A program made the position numbers and the translations under genes. From the NCBI GenBank assembly GCA_021780415.1, contig JAJXYW010000211.1, positions 1 through 12,483 on the forward strand: DNA of 12,483 bases. The letters are read 5' to 3'. This document shows, piece by piece, positions 6,896-12,483 of the stretch. The stretch comes from Acidobacteriota bacterium. Its GTDB lineage: Bacteria; Acidobacteriota; Terriglobia; Terriglobales; Acidobacteriaceae. The stretch's first letter is position 1. Each line of letters opens with the position of its first letter. A model generated the notes under the pieces. It did not search any database, was not told the origin of the DNA, and saw only the letters and a program-made list of their open reading frames with translations.

Positions 6896-7255
6896 CTTCT
6901 TCCTGAACGGCACCAGCCCCGGCTGCGGCGCCTGCTCCTGAATCCGCGTCAGCATCTCGGTCCGCACATAGTCCACGAACCCCTGCATCTGCCGGTTCAT
7001 CTCCTCCATGCGCTCCCTCATCTGCAGCACGATCGCGATCCCGGCCATATTCACGCCCATATCCCGAGCCAGGCTCAAAATAAACTCCAGCCGTTCCAGG
7101 TCCTCGTCCGTATACAGCCGCGTATTTCCATCCGACCGTGAAGGCCGCAGCAACCCCTCGCGTTCATACAGCCTCAGCGTCTGCGGATGAATCTCATACA
7201 TCTCCGCCACCGCCGAGATCATGTACGCGCCTTTGGACTTCCGTTTCGTAGCCAT
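6884..7255 (-). CDS. hspR: MerR-family heat-shock repressor HspR
   Basis: 123 residues. Residues 11-30 (YMISAVAEMYEIHPQTLRLY) form the MerR-type helix-turn-helix, with the HPQTLRLYEREGLLRP pattern that marks HspR. The wing is SDGNTRLYTDEDLERL (41-56), and a dimerising coiled coil runs from about 73 to 95. There is no Cys-rich effector site, as expected for HspR. In actinobacteria HspR represses dnaK operons by binding HAIR inverted repeats and uses DnaK as co-repressor; here it is encoded about 3 kb from dnaK. The start is ATG 7255, with AAAGGAGGT (minus-strand reading of 7276-7268) 12 nt upstream. The last codons and the TAG stop lie within a 7-bp tandem array. It is divergent from the SDR gene with only 70 nt between them. 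Confidence 0.9.
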   Translation of the reverse strand: MATKRKSKGAYMISAVAEMYEIHPQTLRLYEREGLLRPSRSDGNTRLYTDEDLERLEFILSLARDMGVNMAGIAIVLQMRERMEEMNRQMQGFVDYVRTEMLTRIQEQAPQPGLVPFRKKNRG

Positions 7256-7311
7256 CGCCTGAAGAATACCTCCTTTCCATCGTTACCGTGCACCCCGGCT
7301 CCTCGTTTGGC

Positions 7312-7339
7312 ATCATAATTCACCTATGAGCCGCCTCAA
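7312..7339 (-). promoter_or_regulatory. candidate sigma70-type promoter for hspR
   Basis: On the minus strand, TTGAGG (7339-7334), a 16-nt spacer and TATGAT (7317-7312). It overlaps the start of the SDR gene, whose own CATAAT hexamer uses the same bases on the other strand, so the two promoters would interfere with each other. Confidence 0.4.
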
Positions 7340-8342
7340 CCTCGCCACCCTCGCTGCCGCTGCCACCGCCGCAGGAATCGCCGTCGCCTCCATCGCCTCA
7401 GCCGTCGTCGCCACCGGTGCCGCCGTCCTCGTCGTCCGCGCCGTCCGCTCCCGCAAACTCGCCCCCGCCAACGCCAACGGCCCCAGCCCCGTCGTCGTCG
7501 TCACCGGAGGCTCCCGCGGTCTCGGCCTCGCCATCGCCTCCCGCTTCGCCCGCACCCCCGTCCGCCTCGTCCTCGCCTCCCGCAACCTCGCCGAACTCCA
7601 GCAGGCCCAGGCCACCATCCTCACCCAATCCCCTCACCTCCATCCCGAAGACTTCCACCTCGTCGCCGCCGACCTCTCCAAACCCGAAGAGTGCCAGCGT
7701 CTCATCACCGAGACCATCGCCCGCTTCCAACGCATCGACGTCCTCATCAACAACGCCGCCATCATCGACATCGGCCCCATCGAATCCCAGACCCTCGACA
7801 TCTTCGAGCGCACCATGCAGGTCAACTTCTTCGCCGCCCTCTACACCACCTGGGCCGCCCTCCCTCACATGCGCCAGCAGCAAGCTCTCTCCGGCTCGCG
7901 CCGCGCCTCCATCGTCAACATCGCCTCCATCGGCGGCAAGATCGCCACCCCCCACATGCTCCCCTACACCGCCGCCAAGTTCGCCTTGGTCGGTTTCTCC
8001 GAAGGCCTCCACGCCGAACTCCGCCACAAAGGCATCCGCGTCACCACCGTCTGCCCCGGCCTCATGCGCACCGGCGGCGAAGCCCACGCCCACTTCCTCG
8101 GCAACACCGAAGCCGAGCGCCGCTGGTTCAACTTCGCCGCCAGGAACCCACTCCTCGCCGTCACCGCCAAACACGCCGCCAACCGCATCTACCACGCCGT
8201 AGCCTGCGGTCGCGCCGAAATCACCATCTCCCCCCAGGCCTGGCTAGCCGCCCACTTCGCCCCCCTGAGCCCCGAACTCGTCCAATACGCCAACGCCCTC
8301 ACCAACCACCTCATCCTCCCCAAATCCCCGAACGAACTCTAA
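7326..8342 (+). CDS. SDR-family NAD(P)-dependent oxidoreductase with N-terminal membrane segment
   Basis: 338 residues with classical short-chain dehydrogenase motifs. These are the nucleotide-binding TGGSRGLG at 60-67, D116 in AADL, INNAA at 141-145, N167, catalytic S201, Y214 and K218 in YTAAK, and PGLMRTG at 244-250. The S-to-Y distance of 13 residues is normal. R79 and R86 near the second strand suggest NADPH preference, which is inference. The first 40 residues are Ala/Val-rich and hydrophobic, so the enzyme may be membrane-anchored. The C-terminal extension is about 60 residues longer than a minimal SDR. The substrate is not predictable. No good ribosome-binding site precedes ATG 7326. 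A CATAAT hexamer at 7314-7319 would place transcription start at or next to the ATG, so the message could be leaderless. It is divergent from hspR and convergent with dnaJ. Confidence 0.9.
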   Translation: MSRLNLATLAAAATAAGIAVASIASAVVATGAAVLVVRAVRSRKLAPANANGPSPVVVVTGGSRGLGLAIASRFARTPVRLVLASRNLAELQQAQATILTQSPHLHPEDFHLVAADLSKPEECQRLITETIARFQRIDVLINNAAIIDIGPIESQTLDIFERTMQVNFFAALYTTWAALPHMRQQQALSGSRRASIVNIASIGGKIATPHMLPYTAAKFALVGFSEGLHAELRHKGIRVTTVCPGLMRTGGEAHAHFLGNTEAERRWFNFAARNPLLAVTAKHAANRIYHAVACGRAEITISPQAWLAAHFAPLSPELVQYANALTNHLILPKSPNEL

Positions 8343-8367
8343 CCCCAACCAGCAATATCCAACACAC

Positions 8368-8404
8368 TCTGTCATCTCAACCGCGGCGCAGCGGAGGAAT
8401 CTGC
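8368..8404. repeat. dispersed repeat family B, copy 2, intergenic
   Basis: TCTGTCATCTCAACCG followed by GCGCAGCGGAGGAATCTGC. It lies in the 120-nt gap between the convergent SDR and dnaJ genes. I see no U-tract terminator in this gap. Confidence 0.65.
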
Positions 8405-8462
8405 TTCTGCACCTGCCCTTGCCACCAAGATTAGTCCCGGACCTCAGCCCTTTCGACGCGCC

Positions 8463-9719
8463 CTATACCCCCGCCAGCAACTCCGCCCGCGGGTCCTCCG
8501 GATTCAGCTTCTGCAACTCCCTTAAAATCTCCTTCGACCGCTCATCCTGCACCTTCGGCACGACAATCTTCACCTCTACAATCTGGTCTCCGCGATGCCC
8601 CTCGCGCGTGGCGCTCACCACGCCCTTCTCGCGCATCCGCAGCTTCTGCCCGGTCTGCGTCCCCGGCGGAATCTTCAGCGTCGCCCGTCCCGACTCGGTC
8701 CCCACTCCATCCACCGTCGGCACGTCGATCTTCGCCCCCAGCGCGGCCTCCATCACCGTCACCGGCACGCTGATATGAATATCATCGCCCACGCGGTGAA
8801 ACAGCTTATGCCCCGCCACCTTGATGATCAGATACAGGTCCCCCGCCGGCGCGCCCTCGGTCCCGGCATTCCCCTTCCCGGCCAGCCGAATCCTCTGCCC
8901 ATCCCGCGTCCCCGCCTTGATATTGAATGACAGCGGTTCGCGCTTCGTCACCACGCCCGCTCCCTCGCACGTCGGGCAAGCATTCTGCACCTTCCCCGAC
9001 CCACCGCACCGCGGGCACTGGATATTGAACTTCATCCGCCCGCCCATCTGCGTCACCTGCCCCGACCCATGGCACTCCGGGCACTCCATGCTCCCGCCCA
9101 TCACCGCCTTGCCCTTGCACGTCGGGCACTGCTCCTGTCTATGAATCTCCAACCGCGTCACTCCGCCACGAATCGCCGTCCAGAAATCGATCTCCACCTG
9201 ATACTCCAGGTCGGTCCCCGGCTGCGGCCCCCTCGCCTGCCGCCCTCCCCCGCCAAACATCCCCGAAAACACGTCCTTGAAGCTTCCCCCAAACCCCTCA
9301 CTACTCGCCCCGCGCGACGCAGCTTTCCCGCCGCCCTGAAACCCTGAAAAATCGAACCCCTGAAAATCAAACGGAACACCCTGCCCGCGTCCACCCGCAG
9401 CGCCCGCTCCGCCATATCCGGCCGCACCATACCCACCACCCGGCGCACCGCCGCCGCGCGCATAGGCCTCCGCCGTCGCAGCATCAATATTGTCCGAGTA
9501 GAACCCCACCTGGTCGTAGATCTTCCGCTTCTTCTCATCGCTCAGCACGTCGTTAGCCTCGGAGAGTTCCTTGAACTTCTCCTCCGCCTTCTTGTCGCCG
9601 GGATTCACATCCGGGTGATACTTCCGCGCCAGCTTCCGAAACGCCTTGCGAATCTCTTCCGCCGTCGCCGTCTTCTTCACGCCCAGCGTGCCGTAATAAT
9701 CTTTCGTCTTCGTCGCCAT
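8463..9719 (-). CDS. dnaJ: chaperone protein DnaJ (class A Hsp40)
   Basis: 418 residues, longer than the usual 370-385 because of the Gly/Phe region. The J domain (about 6-70) has HPD at 35-37, the loop that triggers DnaK ATP hydrolysis. The Gly/Phe-rich linker covers about 89-160. Four zinc-binding CxxC motifs stand at 198-201, 213-216, 235-238 and 248-251. The two C-terminal substrate-binding barrels follow, with a normal dimerisation end. DnaJ delivers unfolded clients to DnaK in the cytosol. The ATG at 9719 has GGAAG about 8-12 nt upstream. It lies downstream of dnaK on the same strand, separated by the 85-residue gene, and is probably part of the same heat-shock transcription unit. The first zinc motif reads CPTCKGK rather than CxxCxGxG, a small departure. 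Confidence 0.97.
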   Translation of the reverse strand: MATKTKDYYGTLGVKKTATAEEIRKAFRKLARKYHPDVNPGDKKAEEKFKELSEANDVLSDEKKRKIYDQVGFYSDNIDAATAEAYARGGGAPGGGYGAAGYGGAGAAGGRGQGVPFDFQGFDFSGFQGGGKAASRGASSEGFGGSFKDVFSGMFGGGGRQARGPQPGTDLEYQVEIDFWTAIRGGVTRLEIHRQEQCPTCKGKAVMGGSMECPECHGSGQVTQMGGRMKFNIQCPRCGGSGKVQNACPTCEGAGVVTKREPLSFNIKAGTRDGQRIRLAGKGNAGTEGAPAGDLYLIIKVAGHKLFHRVGDDIHISVPVTVMEAALGAKIDVPTVDGVGTESGRATLKIPPGTQTGQKLRMREKGVVSATREGHRGDQIVEVKIVVPKVQDERSKEILRELQKLNPEDPRAELLAGV

Positions 9720-9822
9720 AGCTTTCTTCCAAACTTACTCCACCCAGCGCTTCGTGAATAGACCTCAAGCCGCTCGCAGAGTCTTCATCGACCGCAGGAA
9801 TCCGTCACCTCCACCCTACGTC

Positions 9823-9856
9823 CTCTCAACTGAAGGCGAAGCCGCAGCGGAGATCC
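9823..9856. repeat. possible diverged copy of repeat family B
   Basis: CTCTCAAC then GCCGCAGCGGAGATCC resembles the family B ends, in the 199-nt gap between dnaJ and the 85-residue gene. Nothing else was recognised in that gap apart from the dnaJ ribosome-binding site. Confidence 0.3.
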
Positions 9857-9918
9857 TCATCTACTCCTTCGCCACGCCACAACAACCCCGCCTCCAATCG
9901 TGGGTGCCCGAAACGATC

Positions 9919-10176
9919 TCAATTCCAAACCGTACTCGCCTTGATCGCCTCGACATTAAATATCTGATCCGGCTCCCGCTGCTGCATCCACACCACAAAC
10001 GCCTCCGCCTCTTCGCGGCTGGCAAACACCCTCCGCTCATACAGCCTGCCCGCGCGCACGGCATCGCACTGCCACAGCGTCTCTCGCCCATGGGCACTGG
10101 CTCCACCCAAATCCCAGCGCACCATTCCCGGCCACGTCTGGTCCCGCTGTTCCTCGCCGTCCCTGTCGTTTGTCAT
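9919..10176 (-). CDS. small uncharacterised protein encoded between dnaK and dnaJ
   Basis: 85 residues, no recognised family. The minus-strand ATG at 10176 has a near-perfect Shine-Dalgarno GGAGGT (plus positions 10183-10188) with a 6-nt spacer, which strongly supports translation. The product has an acidic, polar N-terminus and a Trp-rich middle (TWPGMVRWDLGG). The C-terminal half is LWQCDAVRAGRLYERRVF followed by ASREEAEAFVVWMQQREPD, and it ends IKASTVWN. This looks like a compact alpha/beta domain: two strands, then an amphipathic helix. There is no signal peptide or membrane segment, so it should be cytosolic. It sits where actinobacterial dnaK operons carry grpE, but 85 residues with no long coiled coil rules out GrpE itself. 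Co-transcription with dnaK and dnaJ is likely from spacing and direction. Confidence 0.72.
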   Translation of the reverse strand: MTNDRDGEEQRDQTWPGMVRWDLGGASAHGRETLWQCDAVRAGRLYERRVFASREEAEAFVVWMQQREPDQIFNVEAIKASTVWN

Positions 10177-10182
10177 AGCGCC

Positions 10183-10188
10183 ACCTCC
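10183..10188 (-). promoter_or_regulatory. ribosome-binding site deciding the start of the 85-residue gene
   Basis: GGAGGT on the minus strand, 6 nt before ATG 10176. It is one of the best sites in the window and the main reason to accept this small gene. Confidence 0.7.
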
Positions 10189-10258
10189 GTCTCCTTAAAC
10201 ACGAAACCCATCCATTCGTCGCGTTGCGGCCACTTCCGCCGCCAGCCGCCTATACAAC

Positions 10259-10284
10259 TGAGGAGGAGCCGAAGCCCCTCCTCA
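10259..10284 (-). terminator. strong hairpin with UUCG tetraloop between dnaK and the 85-residue gene
   Basis: On the minus strand TGAGGAGG pairs with CCTCCTCA, then a G-U wobble and two G-C pairs close a c(UUCG)g tetraloop. This gives a near-perfect 11-bp stem. No U-run follows, so it may be an attenuator, processing site or 3' stabiliser of dnaK mRNA rather than a full terminator. Confidence 0.6.
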
Positions 10285-10289
10285 TCTGC

Positions 10290-10336
10290 ACGTCTTACTA
10301 TTCCTTACTACTTACGCTCTACTACATCTCTCTTAC
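10290..10336. repeat. degenerate 7-bp pyrimidine array F at the 3' end of dnaK
   Basis: Recurring CTTACTA, CTTACGC, TCTACTA, CATCTCT and CTTACTT units, with slippage. The dnaK stop codon (10335-10333) lies at its edge. The periodicity is looser than in arrays D and E. Confidence 0.45.
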
Positions 10337-12249
10337 TTCTCGGCGTCCACATACTCCGCATCGATGACGCCTTCATCCTTCTTTGCCTCTTCGCTGCTTC
10401 CAGCCGAAGCTCCGTCCACCGGAGCACCTTCCGCCGGAGCCGCCGCATTGGCCTTGTACACAGCCTCCGCCAGCTTGTGGCTTGCCGTCGTCAGCTTCTC
10501 GCGAGCCGCGTTCAGCTCGCTCGTACCCGACTCGCCAGTCAGCGCAGTCTTCGCTTCAGCAAGCGCACTCTCAACCTCGCTCTTGTCCGAAGCCGCGACC
10601 TTCTCGCCGCCTTCCTTCAGCATCTTCTCAACGTTGTACACCATGGAATCGAGCTGGTTCCGCGCCTCGATCTTCTCCTTGGCTTCCTTGTCCTCGGCCG
10701 CGTGCGCCTCGGCATCCTTCGCCATGCGCTCGACCTCTTCCTTGCTCAGACCCGAAGAACTAGTAATCACAATCTTCGCGTCCTTGCCCGTCGCATTGTC
10801 CTTCGCATGAACATTCAGAATGCCATTCGCGTCGATGTCGAACGTCACCTCGATCTGCGGCACGCCCCGCGGAGCCGGCATGATGCCGCCCAGCTTGAAC
10901 TTGCCCAGGGTCCGGTTCTGCGCCGCCATCGGCCGCTCGCCCTGCATCACGTGGACCTCAACCTCGGTCTGGTTATCCGCGGCCGTCGAGAACGTCTCCG
11001 ACTTCTTCGTCGGAATCGTCGTGTTGCGCGGAATCATCCCCGTCGCAACGCCACCCATCGTCTCAATGCTCAGCGTCAGCGGAGTCACATCCAGCAGCAG
11101 CAGGTCCTTCACATCGCCCGACAGCACGCCAGCCTGCACCGCAGCACCGATGGCTACAACTTCATCCGGGTTCACGCCCTTGTGCGGCTCTTTCCCGAAC
11201 AGCTTCTTCACCAACTCCTGGATCGCCGGCATACGCGTCTGTCCGCCAACCAGCACGACCTCATCGATCTTGCTCGCATCGATGCCCGCATCCTTCAGCG
11301 CCTGCTTGCTCGGTCCAACCGACTTCTGCAGCAGGTCATCGACCAGCGCCTCCAGCTTCGCGCGGCTCAGCGTGCGCACCAAATGCTTCGGTCCGCTGGC
11401 ATCCGCCGTAACGAACGGCAGATTGATCTCCGTCTCCTGCGCGGTCGAGAGCTCGATCTTGGCGCGCTCCGCAGCATCCTTCAACCGCTGCAGCGCCATC
11501 TCATTGCCCTTCGCCGTCAAGTCCAGGCCCGTCTCCGTCTTGAACTCCGAGATCAGCCAATCCACAATCCGCTGGTCAAGGTTATCGCCGCCCAGGTGCG
11601 TATCCCCGTTGGTCGACTTCACCTCGATCACGCCATCGCCAACCTCAAGAATCGAAATATCGAACGTTCCGCCGCCAAAGTCATACACGGCAATCGTCTC
11701 GTCCTTTTTCTTGTCGAGCCCATACGCCAGCGCCGCCGCCGTCGGCTCATTCACAATGCGCTTCACGTCCAGCCCGGCAATCTTGCCAGCGTCTTTCGTC
11801 GCCTGCCGCTGCGCATCGTTGAAGTACGCCGGAACCGTAATCACAGCCTCGGTCACACTCTGCCCCAGATAATCCTCAGCCGCCTTCTTCAGCTTCTGCA
11901 GGATCATCGCCGAGACCTCCGGCGCGGTAAACTCCTTCCCCTGCGCCATCACGGCCACATTGTCGCCCTTGGCCACCACCTTGTAGGGCACCATCTTCAT
12001 CTCGTCGCCCACTTCGTTCAGCCGGCGGCCCATGAAGCGCTTGATCGAATACACAGTATTCTCCGGATTCGTGATCGCCTGCCGCTTCGCGACCATACCC
12101 ACCAGCCGCTCTCCGCTCTTCGTAAACGCAACAATCGACGGTGTCGTCCGACCACCCTCTTCGTTAGGAATGACCTTGGGCTCGCCGCCCTCCATCACCG
12201 CAACGCAGCTATTGGTCGTTCCCAGATCAATTCCAATAATCTTTCCCAT
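10333..12249 (-). CDS. dnaK: molecular chaperone DnaK (Hsp70)
   Basis: 638 residues, full length. The ATPase domain has [13 protein letters not shown] at 6-18, [17 protein letters not shown] near 139-155, [13 protein letters not shown] at 167-179, [10 protein letters not shown] at 190-199 and [11 protein letters not shown] at 331-341. The hydrophobic linker DLLLLDVTP lies at 382-390. The substrate-binding domain and helical lid follow, and the tail ends [12 protein letters not shown], close to the EEVD-like acidic end of bacterial DnaK. It binds exposed hydrophobic peptides in an ATP cycle with DnaJ and GrpE, and in HspR systems it also acts as co-repressor. The start is ATG 12249 with GAGGT at minus-strand 12260-12256. 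It is the first gene of the heat-shock block. The antisense strand is open for over 800 codons, a known effect of dnaK composition. Confidence 0.98.
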   Translation of the reverse strand: MGKIIGIDLGTTNSCVAVMEGGEPKVIPNEEGGRTTPSIVAFTKSGERLVGMVAKRQAITNPENTVYSIKRFMGRRLNEVGDEMKMVPYKVVAKGDNVAVMAQGKEFTAPEVSAMILQKLKKAAEDYLGQSVTEAVITVPAYFNDAQRQATKDAGKIAGLDVKRIVNEPTAAALAYGLDKKKDETIAVYDFGGGTFDISILEVGDGVIEVKSTNGDTHLGGDNLDQRIVDWLISEFKTETGLDLTAKGNEMALQRLKDAAERAKIELSTAQETEINLPFVTADASGPKHLVRTLSRAKLEALVDDLLQKSVGPSKQALKDAGIDASKIDEVVLVGGQTRMPAIQELVKKLFGKEPHKGVNPDEVVAIGAAVQAGVLSGDVKDLLLLDVTPLTLSIETMGGVATGMIPRNTTIPTKKSETFSTAADNQTEVEVHVMQGERPMAAQNRTLGKFKLGGIMPAPRGVPQIEVTFDIDANGILNVHAKDNATGKDAKIVITSSSGLSKEEVERMAKDAEAHAAEDKEAKEKIEARNQLDSMVYNVEKMLKEGGEKVAASDKSEVESALAEAKTALTGESGTSELNAAREKLTTASHKLAEAVYKANAAAPAEGAPVDGASAGSSEEAKKDEGVIDAEYVDAEK

Positions 12250-12306
12250 AACCTGACCTCATCCTTTTTGTAGCCATAGCCCTAAAAACAAGCCCCTTGG
12301 CTCGAA

Positions 12307-12355
12307 ACTCTTGTCCAACCCTCACTAGAGTCGCATGTGAGTGACTTACTGTCAA
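12307..12355 (-). promoter_or_regulatory. candidate dnaK promoter and operator region
   Basis: A perfect minus-strand TTGACA lies at 12355-12350; 17 nt on, GACTCT is only a weak -10. Overlapping inverted repeats follow: CTCAC (12321-12325) with GTGAG (12337-12341), and ACTCTTG (12307-12313) with CTAGAGT (12325-12331), one mismatch. This is where an HspR operator would be expected, but the spacing and bases do not match the published HAIR consensus well. Confidence 0.35.
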
Positions 12356-12462
12356 CTAATATGATGCAGAAATCCACAAGAAGATGCTCCGGTCCTGCCA
12401 GACTTTTCTTCCCTCCCCATCCCGCAGTACACTGCACCCACTCACTTTCCGCCGAGGCCCCC

Positions 12463-12483
12463 ATGAGTCCGCTCGCCCTCCTC
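12463..12483 (+). CDS. possible start of a divergent gene (cut by window edge)
   Basis: Seven codons are visible, reading MSPLALL, which could begin a signal peptide or membrane segment. A GAGG lies about 6 nt before the ATG, and TACACT at 12428-12433 resembles a -10 box. Too short to identify; the call rests on position, ribosome-binding site and hydrophobic start alone. Confidence 0.35.

Noticed and set aside
7398..8195. A 265-codon minus-strand frame opposite the SDR gene
   Set aside because: Gly/Glu/Asp/Val-rich shadow typical of the skewed composition. The SDR motifs on the plus strand are complete.
9900..9910. GGGTGCCC near the end of the 85-residue gene as a further family A palindrome
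   Set aside because: Only the first eight bases match and no partner arm follows.
9754..12273. An 839-codon open frame antisense to dnaK
   Set aside because: The product is Arg/Leu/His-rich with no domain. Long antisense frames opposite dnaK are a known composition effect, and the dnaK frame is certain.
12318..12350. CIRCE element upstream of dnaK
   Set aside because: No TTAGCACTC...GAGTGCTAA pattern. Only short imperfect inverted repeats are present.
1..12483. CRISPR array, tRNA, rRNA or insertion sequence
   Set aside because: The repeats present are short palindromes or 7-bp tandem units without regular spacers. No transposase, tRNA cloverleaf or rRNA sequence was recognised.

Overview
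The window is about 12.5 kb of GC-rich bacterial chromosome. It most resembles a soil Acidobacteriota of the Terriglobia type (Granulicella, Edaphobacter or Terriglobus-like). That placement is inference. It rests on the style of the two GT-C glycosyltransferases, a DnaJ with a long Gly/Phe region, an HspR-type repressor in a non-actinobacterial setting, and many small dispersed palindromes and 7-bp tandem repeats. The + strand is pyrimidine-rich, especially C-rich, whichever way the genes point, so minus-strand genes favour G-ending codons. This skew also produces many long shadow reading frames.

Layout. Positions 1-176 (minus) hold the first 58 codons of a Ppx/GppA-type phosphatase. Divergent from it are two tandem, paralogous membrane glycosyltransferases of the ArnT/PMT_2 type (363-2453 and 2480-4633, plus). 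A secreted protein of unknown function follows (4795-5487, plus). It is flanked on both sides by copies of an inverted 7-bp-repeat element. Next, on the minus strand, come a GT21/HpnI-like family 2 glycosyltransferase (5594-6787) and the heat-shock repressor gene hspR (6884-7255). A short-chain dehydrogenase (7326-8342, plus) is divergent from hspR and convergent with dnaJ. The heat-shock block on the minus strand, in transcription order, is dnaK (12249-10333), an 85-residue uncharacterised gene (10176-9919) and dnaJ (9719-8463). The window ends with the possible first codons of a divergent plus-strand gene at 12463.

How the genes work together. DnaK and DnaJ form the core Hsp70 folding machine. 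HspR, about 3 kb away from dnaK, is the expected repressor of such a locus. grpE is not in the window. The interval where actinobacteria carry grpE holds the 85-residue gene instead, with a very good ribosome-binding site. The two GT-C enzymes and the GT21-like enzyme point to envelope lipid or polysaccharide glycosylation.

The most notable content is the repeat landscape. Palindromic REP-like elements lie in frame inside both GT-C genes, in corresponding predicted loops of the two paralogues. Separate 7-bp tandem arrays sit at the 3' ends of several genes and in one case supply the last codons and the stop codon (hspR). No CRISPR array, insertion sequence, tRNA or rRNA was seen. No stretch over 300 bases is without a gene.
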